The position numbers and the translations under genes were made by a program. From contig NC_133526.1 in NCBI RefSeq assembly GCF_048544455.1, positions 1,442,001 to 1,506,000 on the forward strand: a stretch of DNA of 64,000 nucleotides, read 5' to 3'. The notes below the pieces were generated by a model. It worked only from the letters and a program-made list of their open reading frames with translations. It was not told the DNA's origin and made no database searches. Shown here one piece after another: positions 45,500 to 57,822 of the stretch. Position 1 is the first letter of the stretch; the number at the start of each line of letters is the position of its first letter. Source of the DNA: Silene latifolia. Its lineage: Eukaryota > Streptophyta > Magnoliopsida > Caryophyllales > Caryophyllaceae.

Positions 45500-48414
45500 C
45501 TGCAATTACCAGAATTCAATGTTAGAGAATACTTTATTCGTCGCATTCATGCATAAAACGAATTATGAGATTCCGTAAAATCTAATGTCATATGCATAAA
45601 TCTTATTTGAAACCTCAATAAATCTGTCAAAATTATGTACAAAATGGTTACTTTAAAATAGGCTAAAACTCGATATTAGTGGAGTAGAATAAGCTAAACT
45701 AAACTAAACATTAAAAACTCAAATTCCAACGTAAAAACATCCGGTAAAATATCATAGCAACCGCCAAAAGTCAATGCTAAAATGTCGGAAACAAACTTTG
45801 GTACAACAAACAACCTAGGTAGAAAACACAAGAAACAACATAGAAGCATATTAGAGAATACTTCATTCCTCGCATTCATTTGTTTACCTTTATATCCTTC
45901 ATAGTTGGGTGGAAAGGGAGTAGTATTTTAATGAAAAATTCAACATTGCTATTTCACAAATTGCAAAATCAGATGGGCACCCAATCTGAAATAGATCAAA
46001 GTAATTCGCGGAAAATTAATGTTTTCGACGATGACAAACTACAACCCATGCCTCATGAAACAAAGAGAAAATTATAACCCAGATGACAATGATTGGAAAA
46101 ACATACCGGACACGGCGAATGCGTTAGCGCCACGGCATAACTTGGATTTCCCGTCTTCCTAATTCGCGTATGATGCCGTTAATCGACCCTGAAGTTCTCC
46201 CAGTTGATCCGATGCCTTCTTTCTATTCCTATTTTTGCCAAAGATCGAGATGCTAATCTCAATCCACCAAAATAACTCATCAAATAAGAATAATAATCCA
46301 CTAAATTCACTCAAAACTGATAAAAATTCAATCTCTAACACAATCTAACATAATTTAAAATATCAAACTTAATAAGATCATTAAGCAAGATCAAACAAAC
46401 AAAATCAAACAAAAACTCATAAATAAAATCAACAAACCTGGATGAAAAAAAGTAATCTTTTCAATTCGATTCGTTTCTGCGTTTAGAGTAAAAGGTGAGT
46501 TATGTACAAAATACAATCAATTAATCTGGCGCCTTCTTTCCGTTCCCATTTTTATCAGACATTGTTGAAATTAGGGTTAGGATTTAGGTTTGATGGCTTT
46601 GGGGTTTTTTGGGGGTGATAATATGGTCTGAAGATGAAGATTAGAGAGTAACTCATTTGAGATTGTAGAGAGAGTGATTGAGTTTTTAGAGTTGTGGTGA
46701 AGAAAGGTCCAGGAGATGATTGAGGCGAGTCTTGAGAGACAAAAAGAATAAAGGCAGAATATTATGAGGGCAAGCAAAACAGTGCGTTTTAGTTAAAAAT
46801 CAGGCAAAGTGATGCACACACGTACTGTTCATTTTGAACAGTAAATTTCCTTGCTCATATTTTACTAAGGGGTGTAGATATATATTTTATATTTATTTAT
46901 GTGCGATTTTATTTTTGAAAAAGTATTTGAATATTAAATTTAAATAAGTGAAGGTAAAACTTCACGTTAATTATAACTCATTCTCAATTCTCAATTCCAA
47001 AACCAAAAACTTACTTATAATCAACTATTTCGACATCTCATTACTAGTCTAAAGAACATCATTTACCGCTAATTCAACTTATTTCCTAATCAAATTCAAC
47101 CATATAACAATTCACGCCATTTACCTTAAATTCAACTTGATTCCGTTTGAAGGTGTGTCCAAATACCATGGACACGGCTCAAAATACCATGGACACGTGT
47201 CGGACACGTGCCCAAATAAAAGATGAAAGTTAGACACGGCTTTATAAGTGTCCGACACCTTTTGACGTGTGTCCGACACGGGTGTCCGGCACGGGAACGC
47301 CGATTAGAAGGAGTGTCCGTGCAACCTAGCTCGTATGTAGGTAAAGAACATGCATGGGAATTTGTACTTAGGGTTTGTCTTACATTAGTTTATGGTTCTA
47401 TATAAATTGTACTCCCTTTGGGCTCTATCTCAATCATTTGTTTATTTTTGTTTATGAGAGATATTCCCACTATCCCGGTAAATAGTTATCTATTTCTATT
47501 TTTGTTAATTTTTTGTGGGTAATTTCACATGTGCGTATAAGCTAATTTAATGTGGTTGTACATACAACTGATTAAGCCATCCAACATATTTTGAAGTGTG
47601 AAATATAACACGAACTACGTTTTGGTGAAACCAGTTAATTCCTTGTACTCCGTAAACATCTCACACGTTATAATCAAACAAGGTAGCTTGGTATGTAAAG
47701 AACAACAAAATCGGATCCGCATGACTCATCAACCCGAACCCAGATCCGCATGACTCATCAAAGGATGCATGCAGGGTTATAAGACTCAGATCCGCATGAC
47801 TCATCAACCCGAACCCAGTTTATAAATTAAAAAGTCTAAATCACCAAGATCCGAATGGGGAAACTGACTGGAACCAAATCCGGTTAAATTAAGTTGTGGA
47901 TCCTTATACAATTTTTCTTTGTCTAAGGATACTCCTCCGTCCTAATTCGTATGTTTGCGGTCGGTAAATGCCCTGTTTCTTGTAGTGGTCTCACAGTGAA
48001 TATAAAACATAAACAAATAACCGAGACAGAAAGAGTATATAGGTACATGTATAGTAGTCAGTAAATCCTCTCTAAGACGGCTGTATCCGTCTTAAGATTG
48101 AACCGGGCATATATACACCCACCTGCATACACAGGATACACAATTTGTTAAAACAAAAAATGAACAAGCAATATTTATGAGAATCATGAAGTATGATAAA
48201 GGTCATTTGTTGTCCTTTTTCATTTTGGGGTACCTCAGTCATTTGTTGTCCTTTCTATTTTAAAAATGAATTTGATGAGTAATTTAATCATTTACACGCA
48301 ATTTATTCCACTTGTCATTTAGTAATTGGCCCCCTCTCACTTTCCTTGGTCTTTGTGCCAAAACTAAAGGACAACAACTGATCGTGACGGAGAGAGTATT
48401 ATTGATTTTATTGG

Positions 48415-48601
48415 AAAACAGTTGGTTGCGTAATGAGGTGAGATTGAGCCTAATAATAGCGATCAACGGTCTAATATCGCCTCTCAAGTTGGAGGGTGGA
48501 GGTGCGAGAGTCGAGACGCCTAACTTGGAAAGAGGTACGTCGAAGGATGTACAGCTTAAGGCCTTAGTAAGAATATCTGCAAGTTGATCATTTGTGTGGA
48601 A
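48415..48601 (-). pseudogene. Ty1-copia RNase H tail remnant, unit B
   Basis: Copy of 21775-21955, with an intact CAGCTTAAGGCC stretch where unit A has a small deletion. Confidence 0.65.
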
Positions 48602-49913
48602 AATTATATTTAGGGTTTATCTTTGTTTATTGTTCTATATACATTGTACATTTATACATGCATGGGAATTTATAGTTAGGGTCTTATGCATGCAATTGCA
48701 TGCAAATTTTGTACGTACGTAAAAACAACCTACACAATTTTCTTATTCATTTTTTTGTTTATTTTTTCTCATTCATTTGTTTAACTTTTGTATCATTTTT
48801 AAGACTTATTTTAAAAAATAAACAAATGACACCCTACTCACTAACCAAATCATGTAAATTAGGATGCTATCGGATGGTGTTGAGATTTGATATTTTAATA
48901 TCACCCTGTTTTAATTTCTGCTTATGTTAAAATTAAACAAATAACCAGGACGGAGGAAGTAGAAACAAATTCACCGGTGTCACCAGAAACTTAGTTCGTG
49001 TTTAATTTCAACACTAAAACTGAGAGTAGAGGAGATAATCATTTAATTGTAGATATATTTGTTGGATAACAACTGCATTAAATTGAGGTGGATCATCAAA
49101 TAACTTCTGAAAATTATTCCTAAATTAGAAAGGTAAATAAATGAGCGAGACGCAAAAATGAAATAGAGCTAGATAAACAAATACTTAAGAAACTCATAAT
49201 CTACAAGGTTCTAGCTTAGTGTTGTGCCAAAGTGTAATAATTATACTCTTTCTGTCTCAGTTATTTATTTACTTTTTAAATATATTATATGGGACTTTTA
49301 AATAAAGGTAACCAAATAATTGAGACAGAGAGATTAGAAAGTACAAAGTAGTAAGAAAAATACACTCAACAAGTAAAGTAGACATAATTATGTTACATTC
49401 AAGAAAGTAAAATTGTTATAGTACATATTACACTTGAAGCAAAGAGATCAAGTATAGAGTTCATTATAATAGATGATTTCAAGTCAATTAAGGGTAACTT
49501 AATTAATTAATCACCAATATAACAAATTTAAAACATAAACATAAATACAAGAAATATATGAAGAAGAAAATGAGATATATAGTACCACTAAGGTGGTATA
49601 TATTACAGTATTTTGTATTTTTTTGATGAGCTTGCATGTGTCTTAGGTGCTTAAGAGCACTGGAAGCCGGAGGCGTCACCGGCCTTGTTGCAAAAGTTTA
49701 GCAACAAGCTTAAAGATATAGGAACATTAAGGCTAATACCTAAGACATTAGCTTTAATGGCAGTACAAAGGCATATTGCTGCATCAAGGTCAGTCAAGCC
49801 ACTAATAAGACTGCAACATTGACTTTTTGGTGGGGCCCCGAGCACTACTCCGAGTAGTCCGGGAAGGACATTAGCACATGCTGCCAACTTAAGAATGTCA
49901 ATGGGGCATTTGT

Positions 49914-50257
49914 TGTTGTGAATTTTGTGAGTTTTATGTGACAAAACAAATATGAGGAAGGAAGAAATTACTTGCTTTGATTCTAATGAAATTACAAGGC
50001 TTATATAGCAACAAACTAGTGCAACAAACATCATATTGTAGTCTAAGAAAATGCCCACTAAGACCATTTCCTAAGGCCACTAACAAGTGGTAAACCCACT
50101 AAGACCATTGTGGTAAACCCACTAACAAGTGGTAAACCCACTAAGACCATTGTGGTAAACCCACTAAGAAGTGGTAAACCCACTAAGACCATTGTGGTAA
50201 ACCCACTAAGAAGTGGTAAACCCACTAAGACCACTAATTGAATTAATATTTCCAATA
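49914..50257 (-). repeat. 3' LTR of the copia element
   Basis: 344 bp, identical to 54250-54593. It contains about 3.5 tandem copies of a roughly 40-bp unit built from GTGGTAAACCCACTAAG, and a minus-strand TATATAA box at 50001-50007. Confidence 0.93.
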
Positions 50258-50269
50258 CCTCCCCTTAAT

Positions 50270-53200
50270 TCAAATACTGCAAACTCCAATTTTCTCCATG
50301 AAATTCTGATGCTTGGCTTGGAATAAACTTTTGGTAAACAAATCTGCATTCTCGCTCATTGGTGCCACGAACTTTAACTCAATTTTTCCTTCACTGACTA
50401 AGCCTCTGATAAAATGATGCTGAACCTCAATGTGTTTGGTCCTGGCATGATATGCAGGATTCTTAGTCATAGCAATAGCAGACTTGTTATCACACCATAT
50501 CACAGTAGCCTTACTTTGTTCATTCCCCAAATCTGACAGTAACTTTCTCAGCCAGATTGCTTGCCTCCCAGTGCACTGCTTTGCCACATACTCGCCTCAC
50601 TAGATGACAATGCTACTGTGTCCCCTTCTTTGAACTCCATGTAATAACACCAGACCCTAACATGAACACAGACCCTGATGTACTCTTTCTGTCATCAAGA
50701 CTTCCCCCAGTCACTATCTCGAATCCAACCAGACTGAAATCTTCAGAGGTTTCATACCTAATTCCCTTCTCTACTGTTCCTGCAATGTACCTTAAAATCC
50801 TCTTTGCAGCTCCTAGATGCTGCTTTGTTGGACTGTGTAGAAACCTAGAAACCACACTAACACTGTATGGGGGCCTGGTGTGAGTGAGGTAGTTCAGACC
50901 ACCCACAATGCTCCTGAACTGTTTCTCATCTGCACTACCAGTGCACTTCCCTCTGCAGCTTCTCATTTGCATTCATTGGTGTGATTGCAATTTCAGAATC
51001 CTCCATTCTGAATTTCTTCAGTAAATCTTTTGCATACTTCCTCTGAGACACAGAGATACCTTTTTCAGTCTGATTCACCTCTAATCCAAGAAAATATTGC
51101 AGCTTTCCTAGATCTGTCATCTCAAACTCTTTCATCATAGCCTTTCTGAATTCATTCAGCATTTCTTGAGATGAACTGATATAAATTATGTCATCTACAT
51201 ACACACATACCACCAAAACCCAAATTAGATGTTCTTTTGGTATACAAAGTTGGCTCATTTTCACTCCTGTCAAAGCCACTCTTTGTAAAGAATGCATCTA
51301 ATCTGCATACCAGGCTCTAGGAGCTTGCTTCAGTCCATATAGAGCCTTCTGCAGCCTGTAAACCTTTCCCTCTTCTTTCCTTTTGACAAAACCCAGTGGC
51401 TGTTCCACATAGACCTCTTCCTGCAATTCTCCATTCGAAAGGCTGATTTAACATCAAACTGATAGATCGTCAGTTTGAGTTGAGCAGCCAGAGCTAAAAT
51501 GACTCTAACTGTCTCAAATCTTGCCACTGGTGAGAAAGTCTCCTCAAAATCAATCCCCTCCAATTGAGCATACCCTTTGGCCACTAGTCCGGCTTTATGC
51601 TTCAGATACTCCCATCTGTGTTGAATTTGGTCCTGAAAACCCATTTCAACCCAATAACATTTTTGCCAACTGGTAGGTCAACCAGTTCCCAAGTCTTATT
51701 CTTTTGAATAGACTTTATTTCTTCTTCCATAGCAAGCTGCCACTCAACTTGTTTTGCAAAGATCAACAAAGTGGATTGGCTCTGCAGTGACTAGAGCAAA
51801 CCCACATGTTTCATAAATTTCTTCCATGGATCTCATCTTCCTTGGAGGTGACTCATCGAAAGAAGATGAGTCTTCTGATGTTTCATTTGTTTCTGGTGGT
51901 GTAGCCGGTATTGCATCCAACTCCCGATTCACATTTTGATTTTCTTCCTTTGTGGTTTAGACTCGGACTCAAATGTAAATACTCTTTGATTATCACCTGC
52001 TTTGTGACCAATCCCAGACTTCATCTTCAAAGAAAAATAACATTTCTGCTGATTATTACATTTCCATTTACAGGATTATATAACCTCGTATGCCTTTGAT
52101 CGAGTAGCATAGCCAATAAATATGCATTTTACTGACTTTTCATCAAGCTTTGACCTTAAATTCACTAGGGAATATGCTATGCACCCAAACACTCTGAGAT
52201 GTTCCACATTTGGCCTCCTTCCCTTCCAAATCTCATAAGGTATTCTATCTTGAATAGCCCTAGATGGTGAGATGTTCAAGATATATACTGCAGTTGACAC
52301 TGCTTCACCCCATAAATCATTTGGTAAACTTCTTCCCCTTAGCATACTTCTTGCCATCTCAACCACAGTTCTATTCTTCCTCTCTGCAACACCATTTTGC
52401 TCAGGAGTATATGGAGCAGTCAATTCTCTATTTACACCCTGATTTTCACAAAAAATTGTGAAATCTTTGGAAGTAAACTCACCTCCCCTGTCAGTCCTCA
52501 GACACTTCAATTTTTACCACTCGAGTTTCTACCATAACCTTGAATTTTTGAAATATTCAAATGACTCGACTTGACTGCAGAAAGTATACCCAACTCATCC
52601 TATCTGCAGTCATCGGTAAATAATAAAAAAAATATTTACTTCCTCCTAATGACTCTGTCTGCATAGGGCCACAAAGATCAGCATGCACCAATTCTAAACA
52701 TTCACTAGCCCTCCATGCCTTACCAGTTGGAAATGAGTCTCTAGACTGTTTTCCATAAATGCATCCCTCACAAATTCCAAGTTCACCAATCCCAGGCAAA
52801 CCATCCACTAATCCTTTCCTACTCAAAAGTTTCAAACTTTGAACATTAAGGTGGCCATACCTAAGATGCCACAGTCTGGCCTTATCATCCTCTTTTACTG
52901 TCAATGCTCTACCCACTGACTTGACTAAATCAAGGGAAAACATTTTATTCCTTCCCATTGATGTCATGGCCACTATCTCATTTGATTTTTTATCCTTAAT
53001 TTCACAAGAATTATTATCAAATGATAGTGAAAAACCAGACTCAAGCAATTGACCAACACTTAACAAATTATAGGCCAATTGAGGTACATACTGCACATGA
53101 TGAAGTAATTTAATATTACCTTGCTCGATTTTTTGACTGCAACAGTCCCAACACCTTCCACACTTAATTGCTTATCATCCCCAAGTCTTACTTTGCTTAT

Positions 53201-54206
53201 CCTGGATTCATCCAAGTCTTTGAACAAAGACTTGGTACTTGACATGTGATTAGAGCAACCACTTTGTCAATATACCGGACATTCCTGAGTCTCTTGTGCC
53301 CCATTGCTTGTCGAAAAAAGCTTTTCTTCTGTTTCAAGAATATTCACTTTTTGATCGTGTTCGATCCTTCTCCTTCTGCCAGCAGTTCACCTCCTTATGA
53401 CCCGGCTTGTTACAGTAGTAACACTTCATAGGACCCTTTGGAGTGTCCTTAGCTTGAGTTTCAGATGACTGGCCAGATGTCCTGCCACGTCCTCTTCCTC
53501 TGAAACCTCCTCTTCCTCTACCTCTTCCAGACCTGTTTGATCTGTCCTGGGAAGACTCACCCTTGGAGACAAATGCCTGCTCCTCCTTCTTCTCTGAAGA
53601 TCTGTTGACTCTTTCTTCATGAGCTAACAGTGAGCCCATCAAGTCATCAAATGAATATTTCTCTAAATCATTTGATTCCTCAATGGCAGTCACAATGTAG
53701 TCATACTTCTTTGTCGCTCCTTAACACCTTCCCAACAACTCCGCTCATCTGATATTTTCTCTCCATATGCCCTCATCTCGCCGCACTACTCTTGATACCC
53801 TGGACAAATAGTCTTGTGCAGACTCTTTGTCACTCATGAGAGAAGTCTCAAACTCTCTCCTTAAAGTTTGTAATCTCACCTTGATTACTTTCTTGTCACC
53901 TAGATATTCTGATTTCAGAATATCCCAGGCCTCCTTTGATGTAGTAGCAGAAGCAATCCGAGAAAAGAACTCCTCCTCCAAGGCTTGCTGAATGATAAAC
54001 AAAGCCTTGGCATCTTTCTTTCTCTTCTCCTTAAGAGCTGCATCTGGTTCTGTTGGTTTGGTATCTTCAAACCCATTTTCAACCAGTTCCCAAAGCTCTT
54101 GTGATCTGAACAGAGTCTTCATCTTCAATTCCCGCAATTGATAGTTGACACCCTTAAATATTGGCAATTGAGAGTAACCATTTGAGCTTGCTCCATTGGA
54201 AGCCAT
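50270..54206 (-). pseudogene. Ty1-copia gag-pol, degenerate
   Basis: The gag starts at 54206 (MASNGASSNG, UBN2-type) and includes a zinc knuckle CYYCNKPGHKEVNC near 53390-53420. The protease region (53060-53245) keeps GCSNHMSS, but the catalytic DSG reads stop-Gln-Ser-Gly at about 53250-53265. Integrase (52076-53096) has the GAG-pre-integrase HLRYGH segment, LVHADLCGP, CLRTDRGGEF and PEQNGVAERKNRT. RT (50935-51644) keeps FDVKSAF and the YVDD box. RNase H (50270-50972) has WCDNKSAIAM and ends near ADLFTKSL. The frame is broken repeatedly, between zinc knuckle and protease, within integrase, twice in RT and in RNase H, so the copy cannot encode a working polyprotein. Confidence 0.93.
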
Positions 54207-54249
54207 GACAAGTCCTAGGATATGAAACCTAGAGCTCTTGATACCAATT

Positions 54250-54593
54250 TGTTGTGAATTTTGTGAGTTTTATGTGACAAAACAAATATGAGGAAGGAAG
54301 AAATTACTTGCTTTGATTCTAATGAAATTACAAGGCTTATATAGCAACAAACTAGTGCAACAAACATCATATTGTAGTCTAAGAAAATGCCCACTAAGAC
54401 CATTTCCTAAGGCCACTAACAAGTGGTAAACCCACTAAGACCATTGTGGTAAACCCACTAACAAGTGGTAAACCCACTAAGACCATTGTGGTAAACCCAC
54501 TAAGAAGTGGTAAACCCACTAAGACCATTGTGGTAAACCCACTAAGAAGTGGTAAACCCACTAAGACCACTAATTGAATTAATATTTCCAATA
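54250..54593 (-). repeat. 5' LTR of the copia element
   Basis: 344 bp, identical to the 3' LTR. It carries the minus-strand promoter box TATATAA (54337-54343) upstream of gag and is followed after three bases by the tRNA-Met-like primer site. Confidence 0.93.
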
Positions 54594-55172
54594 TTTGTCA
54601 CCTCCAGTTGTGGGTGTTGTTGGACCGTGGCCTCCAGACGATGATGGGGGTGTCGGTGATGGTGGTGTTTTGGGTGTTGTTGAACCGCCACCATGGTGGC
54701 CGCCACACGAATGACACGATGGTGGTGGACTTGGTGGTGGTGGGCAAGGGACATAGTAATTAGCACTAACCAAAGTGAAGAACATAAGGTTAAGGCATAG
54801 AAGGTAACTTAGTGTGGTAATTTGTGAAGCCATATTGAAAAAAAAAAACTAACCTTAAGCTAATAATGAGCTTTTGAGGCTAAGATAGTAGTGGAGAAGG
54901 ATGTTTTGTATAGCTTATAATTGGAAAGATTTGATAATTTAAGTTCAATATTTGCTTGGTATTTATAGTGAAAAAACATGAAGACTTTTCAACATAATTT
55001 TTTCCATTATAAGAAAAATTCTATTTGAAGAAATAAATTATATTATTCTTAATTAAGCGTAAATAGTGGTACATGGGCCATGTGAAGAAAGTTTTTAAGT
55101 AAAATCCTGGCCCAAATGATGGACTTGGACTTTCTCCCAAATATTAGTGGCCCACTTATCGTATAATTGGGA

Positions 55173-55707
55173 TTTTTTTTTTTTTTGAAATTGTCATCTC
55201 ATTAATAATCAACTAGGCGTAGGTTACAATGAAGATAACAAATAGACAAAAGAAAATCAAGATTGCTAACGTAAAAAATACATTCAAAATAACTATCTAA
55301 ATATCGAATGGTATTTAATGCTCCAAAATCATAAATTTCTTGAATCTATGAATAATCGATGTCTTTGCATCCTTCTTGATGGAGGGAAACAGTGTAGCCG
55401 TCTTGATGTATTCATCCACGAAACAAATCTGATAATCTCCCCGTCGATTAAAACTTATTATATTGATAACAATCCCACGAAAAAATGGAAAAACCCCGAA
55501 AGAAGGGACGGAACAACAGATCTCACCAAAAGGGAGACTATTATTGAAAATAAGATAGATCTGCATAATATTAGTTGTTTAAGAAAGCTTTTGTGGGGCT
55601 TACCATCGATGGATGATCGATGGAAGCCCCCGAATAATAATGGAGGCTAGGTTTTTAGAGAGGTTTTTTTTAGAGAGAGAGGTTCACGAGTACAGCTGGA
55701 AGGAGGA
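55173..55707 (-). mobile_element. Short non-LTR (LINE/SINE-like) retroelement in unit C
   Basis: 535 bp with a 14-base A tail on the minus strand (T run 55173-55186) and 11-bp duplications TATAATTGGGA (55162-55172 and 55708-55718). Its minus-strand 5' end has a C/T-rich leader resembling plant L1 leaders (CTCTCTAAAAACCTAGCC). No RT or endonuclease motif. Absent from A and B. Confidence 0.85.
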
Positions 55708-56463
55708 TATAATTGGGAGTTGATTGATAATAATATCGTTCACTATGTAGTACGTATAGCATTGTGTAAGAGTGAACAAGTTCTACTTTAAACCTTGGAA
55801 TGAAAGAACGACAATGTAAATAAATGATGGAACGAAAAGAGTACATACATATCTGATTAATTATTGGGTCGAAATAGTGGAATGTGAAGGATCGAAATAT
55901 GAGCAAAATAAAACGTGAATTGATGCACGTGTATAAAATAAACTTATACAATTCATTGGAATGGAAAAAGTATGTCTAAACTCTTAATAAAATATCAATT
56001 GAGAACAATTAAAATTGTTAAGTTACTAAATCCGTCATGAAACTAAATCAACCTCAGCCCAAGTACAGATGACAGTACAGATCGAATACATTATATAAGA
56101 ACGTATATAATATGACAGTTATTACTATCTGAAACAATTTCTTGGACTATAGTTATTATCAGTTAATCTGTTGATTTAGATTATTATCTCACATAATATC
56201 GAGATTCAGAAGTTCATGACCCTAGAGATTTATGTTTAAGTAAAATTAATTCCTAAAATCTCATAAGTAGAATACCATACAAAATACAACGAACAATCGA
56301 GTATGTACGTTATCCACTATATACATGAATGTTTAACTAATAAAAACGTCGTCTCATATTATATAAGACGATTCTCTTTCTCGAAACTATGTCACCGTGA
56401 CATCAGCTGCATGCAAGTCTCAAAAAACAAACAAACAAACTCAAATGTGATACTTACTCTAAT

Positions 56464-56659
56464 CAATTGGTCTCCCTTGTACGGGTTATCATTTGTGACG
56501 AATAATTTGTGAGTAAAAATGGTAACAAAATGGGTTAGTGGAGAAAGGGGACCACATGAACAGTGTTGCAGAGAGAGAAAAAGTGGGTACTTTGTGAGGT
56601 AAAATGGTATCCGTCACTCCAAAGTGACGGATAGTGCATGTCACAAATGAGAATTTGTG
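56464..56659. mobile_element. Mutator-type MITE at an independent site in unit C
   Basis: 196 bp, same family as 10296-10492, but flanked by a different 9-bp duplication TACTCTAAT (56455-56463 and 56660-56668). Confidence 0.87.
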
Positions 56660-57517
56660 TACTCTAATAATCATTATACATTATGAATTTATGATAGCTA
56701 AAATTAAATGATGTATTACTAGTGTAGATCCCCGTGCTACAGCACAGTATTTTTTAGTTTTGTTTTACAAAGAGACATTCTCTTTAAATTAATTGCATAA
56801 GTTAACTGTACATTTAATGTTATAATGTACTAATATAATCTTAGTAAGAGGTAGAAAAGGGAAGTTTATTACCATCAAAAGAGACTTTAAGTTAAGTTAT
56901 TTTTGTCTTAAACCATTTTTACTTTACTATAAAAATTAACTCTATATTGCTATATCATTGCATGAAACTAATTTATGACGTTAAATTACAATTAAGTGAT
57001 GTAAAAATGTAAAATCTAATTAAAATGCGTATAAACCTTATAACAAAAACAGGTAAATACAGTATAGCACGCACTTAAAAACACGATTTACGAATAATTA
57101 GACTAATATTTTTTTTATTTTTAATTAAAAAATACATAAAAATGGTTACGTCATTTAAAATATACACTATATTTAGAGTGTAACTTATGAGGATAATATA
57201 AGAAACAAATTTATGTAATTTTAGGTTGTAAACGATGTCAATAATTATGTTAAAGATTGCTTAAGAAGCAAGTTTGCGTAATTTTAGAGTGAAACAGATG
57301 AAGAATAATATCTATGGAAATGGAAATGATTGCATAATAAATTATGGATTTTAATGAAAAAGTCATAAATATGAATTTTAATTAAAAAGATTAGAGTTTA
57401 ATTATAAGAATATATTAATTGAAAAGATAATAATGTGATGAATTTTTTTTTTACTTGTTACCTTATTTAGCTAAATGCATTTTGAAGGGAAAACTAAGAG
57501 AATTTTTATTCTCTTAG

Positions 57518-57822
57518 GGCTTGCCTGGAATCCATGGAATTATTAAGGGGGTAAGTTTTATTGGGCGATAATTACTGGGGAAATTAATTAGTGGGGTAAT
57601 GAGTTCCTTGATGATATGTTTGGCATAAGAGTAATGATTACTGAGTAGATCTTTTACTCCCTTAATCATTACCGAGGGGGAGGGTGGGTAATGTATTACC
57701 CCTTCACAAGGGTAATAATTTCAGGAGGTGAATAATTACCCGCATACCAAACATGAGAAATACACCTTATATATTGCTCCTCGATTCATTCCCCTCCTAT
57801 TACCCTCAATCCAAGCAAGCTC
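57518..57822. mobile_element. MITE-like element in unit C
   Basis: The facing ends GGGCTTGCCTGGAATCC and (inverse) GAGCTTGCTTGGATTGAGGG are imperfect. The interior is rich in GGGTAAT/ATTACCC. This resembles PIF/Harbinger or hAT MITEs; the target duplication is unclear. Confidence 0.5.

Larger units (their letters stand above)
22694..48859. repeat. Tandem unit B
   Basis: Second unit, 26.2 kb. About 10.8 kb of this is the gypsy-related element inserted at the position equivalent to 12995 of unit A. Remaining unannotated stretches (about 24550-25069, 25288-26294, 29031-29164, 39973-40866, 41807-43057, 45500-48414) are near-identical to unit A and hold no supported gene. Confidence 0.85.
49914..54593 (-). 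mobile_element. Ty1-copia LTR retrotransposon inserted in HyPRP copy C
   Basis: Complete 4680-bp element on the minus strand. The two 344-bp LTRs (49914-50257 and 54250-54593) are identical by eye. Target duplication TTTGT is at 49909-49913 and 54594-54598. The primer site on the minus strand reads TGGTATCAAGAGCT (54233-54246), resembling initiator-Met tRNA sites, and a purine tract AAGGGGAGG abuts the 3' LTR at 50258-50266. In element orientation the LTR begins TATTGG rather than TGTTGG and ends in CA. Domain order gag, protease, integrase, RT, RNase H marks it as copia. It is absent from units A and B. Confidence 0.95.
49651..54833 (-). pseudogene. HyPRP copy C, split by a Ty1-copia insertion
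   Basis: The 5' part (54599-54833) encodes the signal peptide and proline-rich linker. The 3' part (49651-49913) encodes the complete eight-cysteine module. A copia element at 49914-54593 separates them, with target duplication TTTGT on both sides. The insertion falls exactly between the GGDK linker end and the first Cys of the module. Leaving the element aside, both halves read without internal stops. The linker differs slightly from copies A and B (two extra Ser residues and small substitutions near STTPKTPP). The gene is presumably inactive as a HyPRP. The native TATA box survives at 54960-54967, so a truncated signal-peptide/linker transcript is possible. Confidence 0.92.
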
